Below are positions 13,197-24,550 of a stretch of DNA of 64,000 nt, piece after piece (position 1 is the first letter of the stretch; each line of letters starts with the position of its first letter). The translations under genes were made by a program, and so were the position numbers. The notes below the pieces were generated by a model. The model did not search any database, was not told the origin of the DNA, and saw only the letters and a program-made list of their open reading frames with translations. Origin of the DNA: Amia ocellicauda (Eukaryota > Chordata > Actinopteri > Amiiformes > Amiidae); contig NC_089857.1 of the NCBI RefSeq assembly GCF_036373705.1, positions 29,060,284 to 29,124,283 of the forward strand. Reading direction: 5' to 3'.

Positions 13197-13734
13197 ACAT
13201 AGTTTCAGATTAAAGGTATGTATTTCATTTGGGCGATATTCTACAACATTTCAAATGATAAATTATGCCTTGCATGTACACGCATTTTTTAACTCCTTGC
13301 CACTCATTTTTCATTAAGTTATTAAAGTTATAGGCAGAGAAAGGAGCAGTCTTGAAACAATTTTAAATTAAGCAGATTAAATATATAAAAACTAGCCCTA
13401 TTACAACGACTGCCAGTAGTCTGGTGCTGTGATGTTAATATGAATTATGGCATGACAATGTGCTACCATAAGTGATGCAATTTGTATTTTGCTTTTACAT
13501 CGTAAGACGTATTATTTGCAATAACATCATTAAATCAATAGGGACATTATTGTCACGTCCATAACGGTCACATCCATAACGCTAATTTGGGCAATTGTTA
13601 TTAATAATGGGTAAAAGTTTTTATCCCATAACATAAGTATAAAAAAGTTAGCTTTGCATAGAAAGTTTGAAAAAAATGTAGTGTAGCATACAACTTTTAT
13701 ACAAACTTTACCAAGAAAACGTTATGGATGTGAC

Positions 13735-16700
13735 ATTGGTTTTATTTATAAACACCATTATTTTGAATGTCTGTAAAATAGTTTCCTTTTTTCTGTCAAA
13801 TGTAATATTAACTTGGAATTACATACCCATTGAGTTCCAATTGGGCATATTTACAAATGTATAAATAAAACATGTATCCTATAAATGAAACCTAAAAATG
13901 AATGAAAATTAGACTTCTGTAAATGTTGCTATTTTATTTTTCAACAGTAACTTTAAATGGCTGTAAAGTAAAGAAAAGGCATAAAGTGAACCAAAATAAT
14001 ACAGAATGCATAAATATACACCTTTTAGTAAAAACTGAGAAATAAATATTTTTGATATAGGCATATTTTGTTTTTCATGGCCAGGGTCACTTTATCGTAA
14101 AATTGCCCGCATATAATAGATCTAGGATTATAATTAATTATTAAGTGGATACTTAAAATGAAGTGTTAGGGGAATAATATACATATAATACAATAGAAAA
14201 TCTGAAATTTCTGTATAACAGTGCGTCACATATAGGGAAAAAGGTGGATATGTCTTTAAAGAATGCATACAAGGCTGAGACAATGGCAGTTATATTTATG
14301 GGATGACATTTGGCATTACAAACTGAGAGAAGAAAAAAGCAAATGTCTGTCTCAGGGGTGGCTTCATTCCTCGTGTTTGCATATTTCTTCCTCTCAGGGT
14401 GCATTCACATGTCTGAAGAAGACCTTATTTGATTTTGGTTTTGCTGCCGGTTGCTGGTTTAAAAGCTACATTGATTTATGCGTCTGTTACCTTAGGGACG
14501 TATCTTTATGAAGACTACAGGTTTACACTTAGAGGATTCCCTGGGGCCTAACGCAATAAAACCAGAAGAATAAAAATCATAGAGCAATTAATGTTTCTTG
14601 ACATTTTGGGAAGCAGTTTTTATTGGCTGTTTCATTCTTGCCTGGGATGGAGATTGTAGTGTTCGCTGTACTCACACAGCAAACACAATCTAACTACATT
14701 CTGTCTTTCAGGCCCTCTTTTATAATCCAATAGAAAGAATATAAAAGAATATAAATGTATGATCTGTATAAAAAGACATCAAATGCTGACCTGTCAAACA
14801 GTCCTATGGGCTGCCTTACAGCCGTGTTTACAGCAACTTCATCTCTTAGAGCCACCAGCCCTAAAACAGTGTGGCCTTCACTCCATAAGGTAGCACAGGC
14901 ACTCATTAACACTGCAGGCAACAAGCACTAAGGAAAGAAGCCAACTGTGATTATGAATGTGACATGTAAATTCATCTCAAAGGTGATTAGTTGGATTGAG
15001 ATTCTAGGGTTGTACAGGAAATAGGTGTCAGCTCATACTTCCCACACTTTTTTTTAATAATACTTTAATCCTAATGGGGGAGTAACTTTAAGCCTAATGG
15101 GGGTATGGTAATCAGAAAAATAACTTTAAGCTCCCAGAGAATTACTGCTGAAGTAAACAATGCTTCATCTTCCTCAATCATACATTTTAAATGTAGTGTG
15201 CTGCTCTAGGAGCTGTTTTGGACTGGTTTGCTTGAGTGTGTGCTTTGTGTTATGCATTTGTATGCATGGTTTGCATTAACCAAGTTACAGCAGCATCGTT
15301 AGATTGGATAATTGCTTTGTCCCCTCCTACACATAAACACATGAATGTTTCTGCACCAATGAGGTAGCACTGCAGAGGGAGACAAAGGCCAACTGCAAAT
15401 GGAGAGCTGAGCAGAGCAACGTATAGTGCCTACACATGGATCAATTGCAGAAGAAATTAAAAACCGTATAACACATTTCAGGTAAAATAAAATGTATATA
15501 ATGATGTTTGAAATGGTTCAGCTGGGAAAATGCACTATACAGCTATAGAGAATGAAAAAATTCAACTTCTAGAGTCAGTATGAAAATAAATAAAATGCTG
15601 AATTCTTAACTTATAAACAATGGTACACTCTTCTTGACAAACTTCAGTATTTGGTGGAGTGCTGTTAGTATGTGTGGCATGGGCCAACGAATGAACTTTT
15701 ATCTGTGTGTGTCTAGTGTGTCTAATTCAGGGTCTTGCCAAGCTTAAGATTGTAAAGGTCTGTAGAAAGAAGATAAGCAGCATATCAATAATAACTGTAA
15801 AATGTACATATTATTGACAGCTTGATGTCCTGATATGAAAACCATACACATAATAGAAAACATATGAGTAAGGATAATGTATTTATTAACGGTCTTAGAC
15901 ACTCACATTTTGTGACTGATACACACTGCTATCCTATGCAAGCTCTATGAGACGTTCTGTGTTACATCATGTGTTTGTGAAATCACATACAAATATTTTA
16001 TTTTCTTAGTGCATAATAGAAAAAAGGACATTTAATTGCTGGCAATTATGTTTTGTAACCAATGCTAGCAACAAGCATTTAATATAAAACTGCCCTTGGC
16101 TCCACAGACCCAGAAAACTCTGGTAACCTGAGAGCTCCAGCAGCACTTATATAATAGGAGTGAAACATTTATGAAGTCACTGAAAAACATTACTCTCATC
16201 ACTAGCTCTGAGCTGAATATTAGCCTAAAGGGACAGCTCTCCTTTGGCTGGACAAATTGTTGTGACAGAGCTAGAAAACCAATATATTTAATTCCACCTA
16301 ACACATCCAAAGCATGATGAATTAAGAAGGCAGTTGATGAAACATCCATGTTATTGCTCTTTGCATTCCAGTTTTTCATTAGGGCAGTGTAATGCAATGA
16401 TTCTATTTGTATAAGCAGTGGACAGCTGTGATTAATGGCTTTTCATTTGCCATCTCTCTCAGCTTTTCTGTGGAGCTTGGCTGTTGTTTATGTTAATTTT
16501 TAATGTTCTCAATTGCATAAGCATCCTCCCCTGGCCCTGAAAAGCATTTAAACTCCTCCTTTCTCCAAACTAGTCTTGCTGGGTGATTCTCACAAAATTT
16601 TCATTTTAGAGTGATCCTCTTTGAGGTTTTTTTAAAAATGATATTGACCAACAATTTTCTGGGGCATGCCAGCCAGTTGATATGCGACTAAAGCGGGTCC

Positions 16701-16738
16701 TAGATGCTCTGTCAGTCAGTTAATGTATTTCTGCAACT
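13735..16738. other. Intergenic, no recognisable gene
   Basis: AT-rich. Short open frames at 14263-14511 and 16065-16397 show no family resemblance. A degenerate relative of the 14-mer, ATTATGAATGTGAC, appears at about 14951. The strip at about 16405-16560, with a GTGATTAATGGC core, looks like possible conserved non-coding DNA. Confidence 0.45.
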
Positions 16739-16874
16739 ATGCCAGTTACGACAGCAACAGGGGAGCGATCATTCAGTGCGCTAAAACTACTCAAAGCATA
16801 TTTGTGCTCCACAATGAAAGACGAAAGACTTAATGTGTTAGCGCACCTGTATATAAATAAGGACCTCAAACTAA
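16739..16874 (+). pseudogene. hAT transposase C-terminal dimerisation fragment
   Basis: About 42 codons match the hAT family C-terminal dimerisation block: a P-V-T-x-A-x-x-E-R-S-F-S-x-L-K start, then L-K-A-Y-L-x-S-T-M and E-R-L-N-V-L-A-H-L. The rest of the transposase is absent on both sides, so this is a dead fragment. Confidence 0.75.
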
Positions 16875-17065
16875 TTTATGTAGTTGTTCTTTATGAATTT
16901 AGGCATCACAACAGGAGACTTGAATTCACCTAGAAACTCCTACATCAGCAGCAAAAACAGCTTATTTCCAATGAAAACGCATATTTCCAGGAGGAGCAAA
17001 AATCTAAAATTGAGCATCCTCACCCATTTAAAAAAATACATAGTTTATCATTTCAAGGAACACTA

Positions 17066-18468
17066 TACAGTACTGTGCAAAAATTTTAGGCAGGTGTGAA
17101 AAAATCTTGTGAAGTAAGAATGCTTTCAAAATTAGACGTTAATAGATTATATTTATCAATTAACTAAATGCAAAGTGAGTGAACAGAAGAAAAATCTACA
17201 TCAAATCCATATTTGGTGTGACCACCCTTTGCCTTCAAAACAGCATAAATTCTTCTAGGTACACTTGCACAAAGTCAGGGATTTTGTAGGCATATAGTCA
17301 GGTGTATGATTAAACAATTATACCAAACAGCTGCTAATGATCATCAATTCAATATGTAGGTTGAAACACAATCATGAACTGAAACAGAAACAGCTGTGTA
17401 GGAGGAATAAAACTGGCTGAGGAACAGCCAAACTCAGCTAACAAGATGAGGTTGCTGAAGACAGTTTACTGTCAGAAGTCAGACACCATGGCAAGACTGA
17501 GCACAGCAACAAGACACAAGGTAGTTTTATACTGCATCAGCAAGGTCTCTCCCAGGCAGAAATTTCAAGGCAGACAGGGGTTTCCAGATGTGGTACACCC
17601 ATCTACTGTCCGGAGAAGTCTGGTCAGAAGTGGCCAAAAAGCCATACCTCCGATGTGGCAACAAGGCTAAGCAATTCAACTATGCATAAAAACACAGGAA
17701 CTGGGGTGCAGAAAAATGGCAGCAGGTGCTCTGGACTGATGAGTCAAAATCTGAAATATTTGGCTGTAGCAGAAGGCTGTAGCAGAAGGCAGTTTGTTCA
17801 CCGAAGGGCTGGAGAGCGGTACACAAATGAGTGTCTGCAGGCAACAGTGAAGCATGGTGGAGCTTCCTTGCAAGTTTGGGGCTGCAATTCTGCAAATGGA
17901 GTTGGGGATTTGGTCAGAATTAATGGTCTTCTCAATGCTGAGAAGTACAGGCAGATACTTATCCATCATGCAATACCGTCAGGGAGGCATCTGATTGGCC
18001 CCAAATTTATTCTGCAGCATGACAACAACCCCAAACATACAGCGACAGTCATTAAGAACGATCTTCAGCGTAAAGAAGAACAAGGAGTCCTGGAAGTGAT
18101 GGTATAGCCCCCACAGAGCCCTGATCTCAACATCACAGAGTCTGTCTGGGATTACATGAAGAGAGAGAAGCAGCTGAGGCTGCCTAAATGTACAGAAGAA
18201 CTGTAGTTAGTTCTCTAAGATGTTTGGGCCGACCTACCTGCTGAGTTCCTTCAAAAACTGTGTGCAAGTGTACCTAGAAGAATTGATGCTGTTTTGAAGG
18301 CAAAGGGTGGTCACACCAAATATTGATTTGATGTAGATTTTTCTTCTGTTCTCTCACTTTGCATTTAATTAATTGATAAATATATTCTATTAACATGTCT
18401 ATTTTTGAAAGCATCGTTACTTTACAGCATTTTTTCACACCTGCCTAAAACTTTTGCACAGTACTGTA
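17066..18468 (+). mobile_element. Tc1-like element with long terminal inverted repeats
   Basis: The ends start CAGTACTGTGCAAAA and are inverted; pairing continues with interruptions for roughly 200 bp (for example AAAGTGAG...AGAAGAAAAATCTACATCAA on the left against its complement on the right, and the GGTGTGACCACCCTTTGCC block). TA flanks both ends. About 1.4 kb. The transposase inside is broken. Confidence 0.85.
17446..18325 (+). pseudogene. Broken Tc1-like transposase
   Basis: N-terminal piece at 17446-17670 and catalytic piece at 17655-18107. Recognisable blocks are VKHGGASLQVWGC, FILQHDNNPKHTA (second catalytic Asp) and, after a TAG at the place of the usual Trp in W-P-P-Q-S-P-D-L-N, an E-S-V-W-D block with the catalytic Glu. 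The first catalytic Asp region is frameshifted near 17735. A 13-bp tandem duplication lies at about 17764-17789. Not functional. Confidence 0.85.
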
Positions 18469-20285
18469 CATTATCCTATCACTCCAACACCACACTGTAA
18501 ATGGCCTACTAAAGACATAACTTTTGAAATTTTGGGACCAAATATTTGGGGGGGGGGGCTTGAGCTCCCTAAGCCCCCCCTTGGATCCACCCCTGAGTAT
18601 CATAACAATGTAATTATTCATCTGTAATATTTTCTCACTACCTGTCAACCTGGGCAACAACGTAATACATTAAAATCAATATTATCCATTAATATTACAG
18701 ATAAAAAGACTTTGACTCAGCAAAAAAATTATACATCATCTTGCAGAGCATTTTAAATACTGTCCTATTGATCAATAAAAATAATGATGATCCCAATTTA
18801 TCATCAATAGCAGTAATGAGAATAGTGTCGGGAACAGGGGGTTTAGACGGACGTACAACATTTTTAGTTAATAAAAATGAGGAGACTAGCATACTTTGTG
18901 TCCATCTTTGATCATCTCCTCTTGTTGATGCATCTTGGAAGAATAAAACTTTATTGACAATATTGTAATGATTTTGACGGGGCAATGAACAAATATTGCA
19001 GAAATGAGAAATGGGTTGATGGACACCATGTTTTTAATATTATCATCCATATGATGAAGTCTAGATTTTTAAATAAATCATTTTTATAGGCTTTTGGACA
19101 TTTGACACAACATACACTGTTTTTTTAATTTTTGTATTAGTTTATTTTAGTTGAAATACATTAGATGACTATCTTTTTCAATTGGGGACACATTTCAATA
19201 ATGAGAAATTAAATCAGGCGCACGGGCTTGAGATGCTAGTAAAATTATCTTCTAGTGGTACATAGGTCTTTTCAATCTTAAGAATTACTTAGTATTACTT
19301 GATGGGATTTTTGATTTTATTAATTTTATGTTGGTCATGAATGTCAGTTTAAATGTTGCTTTTTATGATTGTGTGATTGATCTGAGCTACAAATTAAGAT
19401 AATAAATTCACAGCTTCTATTTATGAACATTCTTTTATCATGAATTATGAAGCAACACATTAAAACAACATTTTAGGCAGGAACTGAATCTAGAACTTCT
19501 CGTTTACAGTAAATAAACTGCAACTTATTCTCAGGCAGTAATTTAGTCATGTCACTGCTGCGAAAAATCAACATTGTGACTTAAAACAGAATACCGACTA
19601 AATTTAGAGAATCTTCCTCAGGACATTCATTATTATTCGTGCATGACATTTAATAAACTGTGTTCCTACTCAACAGTATCCCTTTAGGACACTGTAAAAC
19701 TATGTTCCCTTCAAATTCCCCATAGTTTTAAAAATTAAGAAAAGTAGGGTGAACATGAAATCAGTTACTTCTATTATATAATACTTTTTTATTAAATGGA
19801 TCCAAAAATATCATGTATTTTCTGTAAACTATAATTGCTAAAGTTGCACAGATAAGTATTTCTTGAACTTCAGCTATTTCTGAGCTTAATTTATATCCAA
19901 TTTCATCCACCTATAAAGTCTAGTTGCTTGGAAGAATACAATAACATTGCATTACAGAACTGAACCTTCTTATGTAGGCCTAACTGCAAGAGCAGCTAAG
20001 TCTCTTTGTTTATTGTTCATAATACTGTTACTAGAGTCATTAGTAAATCATAGGAGGCCCAGATGGCACAGTAACTCATTCACAGACCTGTAAGAATATT
20101 TCAGTACTTCACAAGATTCACAAACTAGACTTGAATGCATTAGATTACCATATATTGTACATCACCAATAAAAAAACAGACCTTGATGAGAAAGTCCTTG
20201 ACCTTGTTAAGAGTCACAGCCATGCAAATAACACCATCTTAACACTTCACTGGTATTTAAAATGTATTTAATAACTTTATTACAG
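18469..20285. other. Intergenic, AT-rich
   Basis: No gene seen. A G-tract followed by a C-tract at about 18548-18581 resembles a common but unclassified fish repeat tail. The rest is unstructured to the eye. Confidence 0.45.
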
Positions 20286-21187
20286 TACACCGATCAGCCA
20301 TAACATTATGACCACTGACAGGTGAAGTGCATAACACTGATAATATAATTATCATGGCACCTGTCAGTGGGTGGGATATATTAGGCAGCAAGTGAACATT
20401 TTGTCCTCAAAGTTGATGTGTTAAAAGCAGGAAAAATGGGCAAGCATAAGGATCTGAGCAACTTTGACAAGGGCAAATTGTGATGGCTAGACGACTGGGT
20501 CAGAGCATCTCCAAAACTGCAGCTCTTGTGGGGTGTTCCCGTTCTGCAGTGGTCAGTACCTATCAAAAGTGGTCCAAGGAAGGAAAAGCGGTGAACCGAC
20601 GACAGGGTCATGGATGGCCAAGGCTCATCGATGCACGGGGGAAGTGAAGGCTGGCCCTTGTGGTCTGATCCAACAGCCGAGCTACTGTAGCTCAAATTGC
20701 TGAAAAAGTTAATGCTGATTCTGATAGAAAGGTGTCAGAACACACAGTGCATCGCAGTTTGTTGCATATGGGGCTGCGTTGCCATAGACCAGTCAGGGTG
20801 CCCATGCTGACCCCTGTCCACTGCCGAAAGCACCTACAATGGGCACGTGAGCATCAGAACTGGACCACAGAGCAATGGAAGAAGGTGGCCTGGTCTGATG
20901 AATCACGAGTTCAAGGTGTTGATTTGGCCTCCAAATTCCCCAGATCTCAATCCAATCGAGCATCTGTGGGATGTGCTGGACAAACAAGTCCGATCCATAG
21001 AGGCCCCACCTCGTAACTTACAGGACTTAAAGGATCTGCTGCTAACGTCTTGGTTCCAGATACCGCAGCACACCTTCAGAGGTCTAGTGGAGTCCATGCC
21101 ACGATGGGTCAGGGCTGCTTTGGCGGCAAAAGGGGGACCTACAAAATATTAGGCAGGTGGTCATAATGTTATGGCTGATCGGTGTAT
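20286..21187 (+). mobile_element. Tc1/mariner element, internally deleted copy 3
   Basis: Third copy of the family at 5.45 and 11.39 kb, with well-preserved ends (ACCGATCAGCCATAACATTA left, its complement right). Coding remnants start at about 20436 and break early by frameshift near 20472. The shared catalytic deletion joint is at about 20900-20910. Confidence 0.9.
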
Positions 21188-22255
21188 ATGGTAGTCAAAT
21201 GCACTGGAGTCTAGTTTTAAACATTGTTGTGAAACTTTTGATTGTGAAATGTTGTTACATTTCTATACATTTTGCAAAACAAACCAAGGCGTTAAGAGGA
21301 ACTACATAATTACTGTCAAAGAACAGCAGACATACAGGCATCACATTAGTTATGAGGATGTCTTAATTTATAGTTATACTGTTATTGTTATACTGAGTGC
21401 CGGAGAATATTTGTCATTTCTTTGTGCTAATATACCGTACGATTTCTCATCATTTAATGTTAAAATCTGAAAGAAGACCTCTCTTGTGAACATGCCTCAA
21501 GCTTTGGCACAACATTGATTCACTGCTACTGTGGGCAGCGTGAAGTCGTCTGCTCGAAGGACTTTGATACTGAACCAGATGAGTCAGAAGACCAGGGCTA
21601 AACTATTTTACCAATTAATACATTTACATTTGTTTCTCTATTTTAAAACATCTAATTAAAATATCACACCTTTTCAGCCAAGGGGTTATAATTGTTAGTT
21701 ACAGTAATTTTAAGTTACAAGTCTCAAGTTCTATGAGTACAATAATCCAGATTGAATGTATGTGTATGTGAATTATGAATCTGTACCTGCATTTTAATTT
21801 CCTAAAAGAACATAAGGACAACTCAATTGAATCGTGCAGTGGTTCCCAACCCCACAGATCAGTAATACACTTCTGTCTTCCAGTGTTGAACTATGCCTAG
21901 AGGCATACTATCAGAGGTTATTTTGTGCCAGATCATACCCAATCCCAGATGCAATACTTTTCTAATATGAGATCATTCAAGTTTACAAATGATGAGCCAT
22001 GTTTTATTTTTATTTTATTTCTGTCAAGCACTGTTTCAGCCTAGAGAAAACTGTAAAGATTCCAGTTGCTTGAATGTAGTTAAGAAACCTTGCACTGCCA
22101 CTCAAAAAATATAAGATGTTCAAACAACTGGAAATTGTGGGCAAATGTTTTTGTTGCACTATAATGCTGTTAAAAATGTGTGTGGGCTAAGAAAGATACA
22201 AAAGCTTTTTATCATCCTTAATATGAATTGTAATGTAAGTCTATTTACTCTTGGA
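21188..22255. other. Intergenic, no recognisable gene
   Basis: AT-rich. A CAGTGGTTCCCAACCCC string at about 21838 resembles a hAT terminal sequence, but no partner end was found. The short open frame at 21249-21470 is unremarkable. Confidence 0.45.
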
Positions 22256-22263
22256 CTCTATAG

Positions 22264-23430
22264 CACAGGTGCACAATTGGAGGACCGCGGTGTTGTCCAA
22301 TCACATACGTTATTTAAATCACTTCACGATACTCAGCCATTCGAGCGAATGAACACAATGCGTGTTAGGAGACTGATGTTGTCAGAGAGAGAGAGAGACA
22401 TGCGCAGAAGTCAAATCCAGCTTCCAGACAGGAGTGGTCTGACTAATATGCCTTTAGCCTTTAAAGCACAGATCTTTTTTCGCAAACATTTCCACGGCAG
22501 TGTGAGGTGAGGGCACGCAAAGCAAACCAACTCACAGCCCAGTGCGATGGCTGCACCAGTCCTCTGCCATGCAGCCACTGCCCACCGACGTGCACACGCA
22601 TGTTCACTGAAACAGCCTGGATGTTGCGTCAACAGCAAAACACGTTTAGTGATGGGGGAGAGGTGTGCATGAACGCTGCTGTTGAAACTTGAAGCTGAAC
22701 CAAAAAGATCCAGCAAATCCCAATGTCACGTACAACAACAGCAAGAAACAGTGAAATACTAACAAACAGGAAGTATTTCCAGCCAAGGTTCAAGTTACTG
22801 GCAGGGCAAGCAAGAGCCCATTTATCTCACTAAAGAGATGGAGACGTGAAGTGGGAGAGATACATATTAAACCTGTGTTTTTTTTAACTGTTCAACAATC
22901 AAAGCACTTTTTTTCAGAAACTTTGTTATTTTTGTGTGAAGATGCAGTCTTGTTTTGCTTGAAATGAGAGCATGTGTGATACGCAGCCTAATCACACACT
23001 CGGAACTAATGTGTTAAATTGAACACATTCTGAGTTTGTTCAAGGACAACACAACTTTGTGTTAAAAATGACCAAATTACAACACAATAATGTCCATTGT
23101 TAACGCAATACTGTGTGGGGAAAAACACAAATACCCAGTATTGTGATACAAAGACACACAATATTGTGTTGTCCTTGAACAAACTCAGAATGTGTTCAAT
23201 TTAACACATTGGTTCTAAGAGTGTAAATAAAAGTAGGCCTATTTATTTTACCTCATTGAAAATGTGAAATAAAGTTATTTAAATGTAGTACTTTGTTTAT
23301 TAGCTATACATATACAAGAACTGCATATGCCCATGAATCATAGCGCAAGTTAGACATTTTAATGCTTTGAACCTTGGGGGGAGAAAATGTGAGTCAGTGG
23401 TCCTGTTTGAATTGTACTTGTGCGCTCCTG
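22264..23430. mobile_element. Non-autonomous hAT-like element with 8-bp target duplication
   Basis: CTCTATAG at 22256-22263 is repeated exactly at 23431-23438. Just inside, the left end CACAGGTGCACAA and the reverse complement of the right end, CAGGAGCGCACAA, agree at 9 of 13 positions. An 8-bp duplication and CA-starting short inverted ends fit the hAT superfamily. The interior (1,167 bp) is GC-richer than its surroundings and has only short open frames (to 22510). A palindromic MITE is nested within it. Confidence 0.7.
22996..23224. mobile_element. Palindromic MITE nested in the hAT-like element
   Basis: Arms of about 60 bp are near-perfect inverted copies: ACACTC at the left end, GAGTGT at the right end, and shared AACACATTCTGAGTTTGTTC / complement blocks. 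Centre about 100 bp, no coding content. Confidence 0.75.
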
Positions 23431-23569
23431 CTCTATAGGGTTGCACAGCTAGTCCTGAAGGGCCTCTCTGCCTTTCCAATCCTCCCGTTTTACCTAAGTT
23501 GGTTTACAAGGCCACAGATGTAACACTGTATTATTGATATGGCTAAACTTGCTGACTACAGGCACGGTT

Positions 23570-23741
23570 ATCTCACCATGTCACTTGAAAGGCCGCTTCC
23601 ACTTCGGGACCGGGACCGTGTTGTGTGAGGCTTCCACTGTCACATGACCTACGAATGGGTTCGTCACATGACGGGCGACTTGACAAGAAAACAGGAAGTA
23701 AAGATCACAAGGATTTAAAAATCCAAAAACATTAGGGGACG
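23570..23741 (+). promoter_or_regulatory. WDR91: WDR91 promoter and untranslated first exon
   Basis: A GC-richer stretch precedes a strong donor (GGTGAGTAA, intron from 23742). The matching acceptor, TTTCACAG, ends at 24538, so a leader exon joins GGTGAGGACACG and the ATG at 24551. Two copies of GTCACATGAC lie at 23639-23648 and 23663-23672, and an ETS-like ACAGGAAGTA at 23691-23700. The transcription start is probably near 23690-23710; that position is inferred. Confidence 0.6.
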
Positions 23742-24550
23742 GTGAGTAATTTAATTAATGTTTTCGGAGTCTTATATGTTTAAATTTGACTGCAGTTTAG
23801 ACGCCAGAGGATAACCACGATGTTCTGCATACTTATTTGAAATTAAACGGATTTATCGTTTAATGGAGAAGATGTAGGCTATCTGGCAAATTATTTACCA
23901 TTCATACAATGTTTCAAAATAAAGTGATTGTTTTTTTCTATATTTGTATGTGAATTGTTTAAAATGCATCGCTGGTAATTGACTCGAGTAGTAGCAACTC
24001 TGTTAATTTGTATTTGCATACTACGCATTTTCTAACCATGAGATAGCTACCTGCAGTTGCAATCGTTTTGGAGACTGACATTGCGGGGGAAATATACTTT
24101 TCACAGTGTCTGAATACGCTCAATTGTGAATTAGCAGGGTATGGGTAAAAGTCGTTATGGTCCTTATGCAAAAAATATTTGAAATGAAATTGTTGAAATG
24201 CTATGAATTGTTAACACAAAATACAATGTACGTTAATGACAAACGCCATGAAAAGCAGTGAGTTGAAAATGTTCTTGCACTATCAAAACATGTATAAGAT
24301 ATTTATTTAGTATATTGTTGTTGTTGTTTACTTATTTGTCCTGTATCAAATAGTAAACATTATAACAGTTAGATATTGTATGTTGACTTAAAGAACAAAA
24401 CTACAGTTCAATAGTCAATTATCAAAAGGACTACAATCCAATTGCCTACAAGCTTCAGAAGCAACTATACTGTAGGTCATATCATTAGTAGTGAGATGCA
24501 GCAATACAGTAGACTTGAACATACTTTCTATTTCACAGGGTGAGGACACG

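Larger units (their letters stand above)
10745..13734. mobile_element. Probable DNA transposon remnant with subterminal 14-mer repeats
   Basis: The 14-mer GTTATGGATGTGAC, or a one-base variant, occurs at 10745-10758, 10924-10937, 11095-11108, 11114-11127 and 13721-13734 on the plus strand, and at 13552-13565 and 13567-13580 on the minus strand. The outermost left copy and the 13567 copy share a longer AGCGTTATGGATGTGAC and nearby GGGCAATT/AATTGCCC, in mirror orientation. This arrangement resembles transposase-binding subterminal repeats. No transposase frame of its own was found between them. A Tc1 copy and a palindromic element are inserted inside. Element ends are not defined. Confidence 0.4.

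Noticed and set aside
16065-16397. 110-codon minus-strand frame
   Set aside because: No recognisable domain, no splice context; treated as chance.
22145-22510. 121-codon frame entering the hAT-like element
   Set aside because: It crosses the element's left boundary and target duplication and shows no BED finger or transposase motif.
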